Origin: Ignavibacteria bacterium
GTDB lineage: Bacteria > Bacteroidota > Ignavibacteria > Tepidaquicellales > Tepidaquicellaceae
DNA: 64,000 bases
NCBI GenBank assembly: GCA_016709315.1
Contig: JADJMZ010000004.1
Coordinates: 124,001-188,000 of the forward strand
Reading direction: 5' to 3'
Positions 62,836 to 64,000 of the stretch are shown piece after piece. The notes under the pieces were generated by a model. It saw only the letters and a list, made by a program, of their open reading frames with translations, did not search any database and had not been told where the DNA came from. Numbering within the stretch: position 1 is the first letter of the stretch; each line of letters begins with the position of its first letter. The translations under genes were made by a program, and so were the position numbers.

Positions 62836-63808
62836 TGCCGGAAGCAGGTAAAATTTTACTCACGAAATTACTCAGATCAGTAAACTCATCCTGCGGAATG
62901 TTTTTCTTCAGATATTCTTTTTCCTCTCTCCAGAATTTCTCGATCCCTTTCTCATCTTCTTTTGCATAATAATATAAAACAACTCCTGCAGCTTCTCTGT
63001 AAAGCGGAAACGACATATTTCCCGGCTGCATTCCCATCTCAATTTTACTTTTTATACCTGTATAATTATCAAGCGCTGTCTTTATTTTTTTGTCAAAAAA
63101 ATCTCCGAAAAGAATATTTCTCTTTTCAAGCTTATTGTTTTCATACTGATAAATCTCACTTTCATAAATCAGCATTTCATTGCCGGGCATAACTCCGAAG
63201 TAATTGTCTGAGACGACTATCTGCTTTCTGCCGTCATTGTGCAGACTGTCAATATGCGGAGCTCCTGAATCAATGTACTTCAGCAGTTCGATTTTTTCCG
63301 GGGACTTCATATCATAGACAAACATTCCTTCCGAAGTTACAGGATCATTACCCAATGTATTAGTATGAATGATTATCTGCTTTGACTTGTTGTTTCCAAG
63401 ATCAACAAACAGACATGTATCGGAGAAATCAACTGTATCCGATAAAATCTTTTCGTATGACTTTCTTCCAGGATTAAGCGCAAACACTTCTATCATATCA
63501 AAATTAGTATTGTCAGTGTATTTCTGAGAAGTATCTTTCAAATTACTCAGCACAATAATTTCCCTGCTGCCGTCATTGTTCAGATCCTCCTTCTCGATTG
63601 CATAAATCCTTCTGGGAAATCCGTACTCAACCCTGAATTCATTATCTCCTTCTTTTACTCCGGCAGATGAAATCTTATCAGAGTTTTTATTACTATCCTT
63701 TTTCAAACCGGACATCGTCTCCCTTTTCTCTGTACAGGAAACAAGTAAAACAGAGATAATTGAAACAAATACAATTCTAAACTGAAAATGTATAATCTTA
63801 GTTAACAT
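62828..63808 (-). CDS. Lipoprotein, unknown (FG-GAP-like motifs)
   Basis: A 326-residue product with a lipoprotein signal: hydrophobic core and lipobox LLVSC, Cys25. The mature part contains short DLNNDGSREIIVLSNL and LHNDGRKQIVVSDNY segments, which look like degenerate FG-GAP/VCBS calcium-loop motifs of a beta-propeller. I cannot name a family. The ATG directly follows the nadB stop (TGAATG), and its end overlaps the glycosyltransferase start, so it sits in a tightly packed operon. Confidence 0.7.
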   Translation of the reverse strand: MLTKIIHFQFRIVFVSIISVLLVSCTEKRETMSGLKKDSNKNSDKISSAGVKEGDNEFRVEYGFPRRIYAIEKEDLNNDGSREIIVLSNLKDTSQKYTDNTNFDMIEVFALNPGRKSYEKILSDTVDFSDTCLFVDLGNNKSKQIIIHTNTLGNDPVTSEGMFVYDMKSPEKIELLKYIDSGAPHIDSLHNDGRKQIVVSDNYFGVMPGNEMLIYESEIYQYENNKLEKRNILFGDFFDKKIKTALDNYTGIKSKIEMGMQPGNMSFPLYREAAGVVLYYYAKEDEKGIEKFWREEKEYLKKNIPQDEFTDLSNFVSKILPASGNV

Positions 63809-64000
63809 TCAACTACCTCTATCCGAACTTTTAGTTAGAATTGTATCCTTAAGAAAATTTTTATCATCCTTCTTCGGATAATCCAGCATATAATGAAGAC
63901 CTCTGGATTCTTTGCGCATCATTGCGGAGCAGATTATCAGGTATGCAACGTTTACCAGATTTCTCATCTCAAGCAATTCCACATTCACTTTTGTTTTTTT
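63809..64000 (-). CDS. nadB: L-aspartate oxidase NadB, C-terminal fragment (window edge)
   Basis: The last 63 residues of a protein that continues past the right edge. [20 protein letters not shown] and [20 protein letters not shown] match the conserved C-terminal helix and RxSRGLHYxxDYP motif of L-aspartate oxidase, the first enzyme of de novo NAD synthesis (FAD-dependent). The stop abuts the start of the lipoprotein gene. The FAD and active-site portions lie outside the window. Confidence 0.85.
   Translation of the reverse strand, partial: KKTKVNVELLEMRNLVNVAYLIICSAMMRKESRGLHYMLDYPKKDDKNFLKDTILTKSSDRGS

Overview
The window is AT-rich (roughly one third G+C by eye) and reads as a chromosomal contig from the Bacteroidota/Chlorobiota/Ignavibacteriota group, most likely the class Ignavibacteria. 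The evidence is a type IX secretion sorting tail (NYPNPFNPVT-type) at 51.7-53.4 kb, a TonB-dependent receptor with a carboxypeptidase-regulatory-like N-terminus, many small outer-membrane beta-barrel proteins, and starts preceded by A/T-rich leaders that often lack a Shine-Dalgarno sequence. The placement rests on family knowledge; no 16S rRNA is present.

Layout. 0-6 kb (minus): translation operon rimP-nusA-infB-rbfA-truB, with a terminator-like hairpin just before rimP. 6-16 kb: a TerC-family protein with a voltage-gated channel, a redoxin remnant, a dienelactone-hydrolase-like enzyme, a rhomboid protease, a beta-CASP nuclease, a 3-methyladenine glycosylase, an ABC ATPase overlapping an outer-membrane protein gene, and an RsbW-like kinase. 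16-18 kb (minus): mdh, rpmA, rplU and tRNA-Ala. 18-23 kb: a Trp/Tyr-rich secreted protein, a decayed RelE-type toxin-antitoxin pair and recG, the last two bracketed by two inverted copies of a 160-bp MITE-like element.

23.7-51.3 kb is an island almost entirely on the minus strand. It holds a SulP anion transporter, DUF4239, HdeD, DUF1622 and DUF202 membrane proteins, at least six beta-barrel or porin-like proteins, three arylsulfatases without signal peptides, two anaerobic sulfatase-maturating radical SAM enzymes, one oxygen-dependent formylglycine-generating enzyme, DUF6515/DUF2092-like proteins and a HAD phosphatase. The genes fit an intracellular sulfate-ester utilisation or stress module that can mature its sulfatases with or without oxygen. 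This is the best candidate for an undescribed system.

51-64 kb: a T9SS cargo protein with its TonB receptor, a cyclopropane-fatty-acid synthase, hrcA-grpE-dnaJ, a nitrilase-family amidase, a family 2 glycosyltransferase, a lipoprotein, and the 3' end of nadB at the right edge.

Two window-wide patterns stand out. Single-base length errors in homopolymers break rbfA, infB, nusA, recG and three other genes, all in the first 25 kb; they look like sequencing errors rather than gene decay. Heptanucleotide satellites, each locus with its own consensus, sit just after stop codons at six places.
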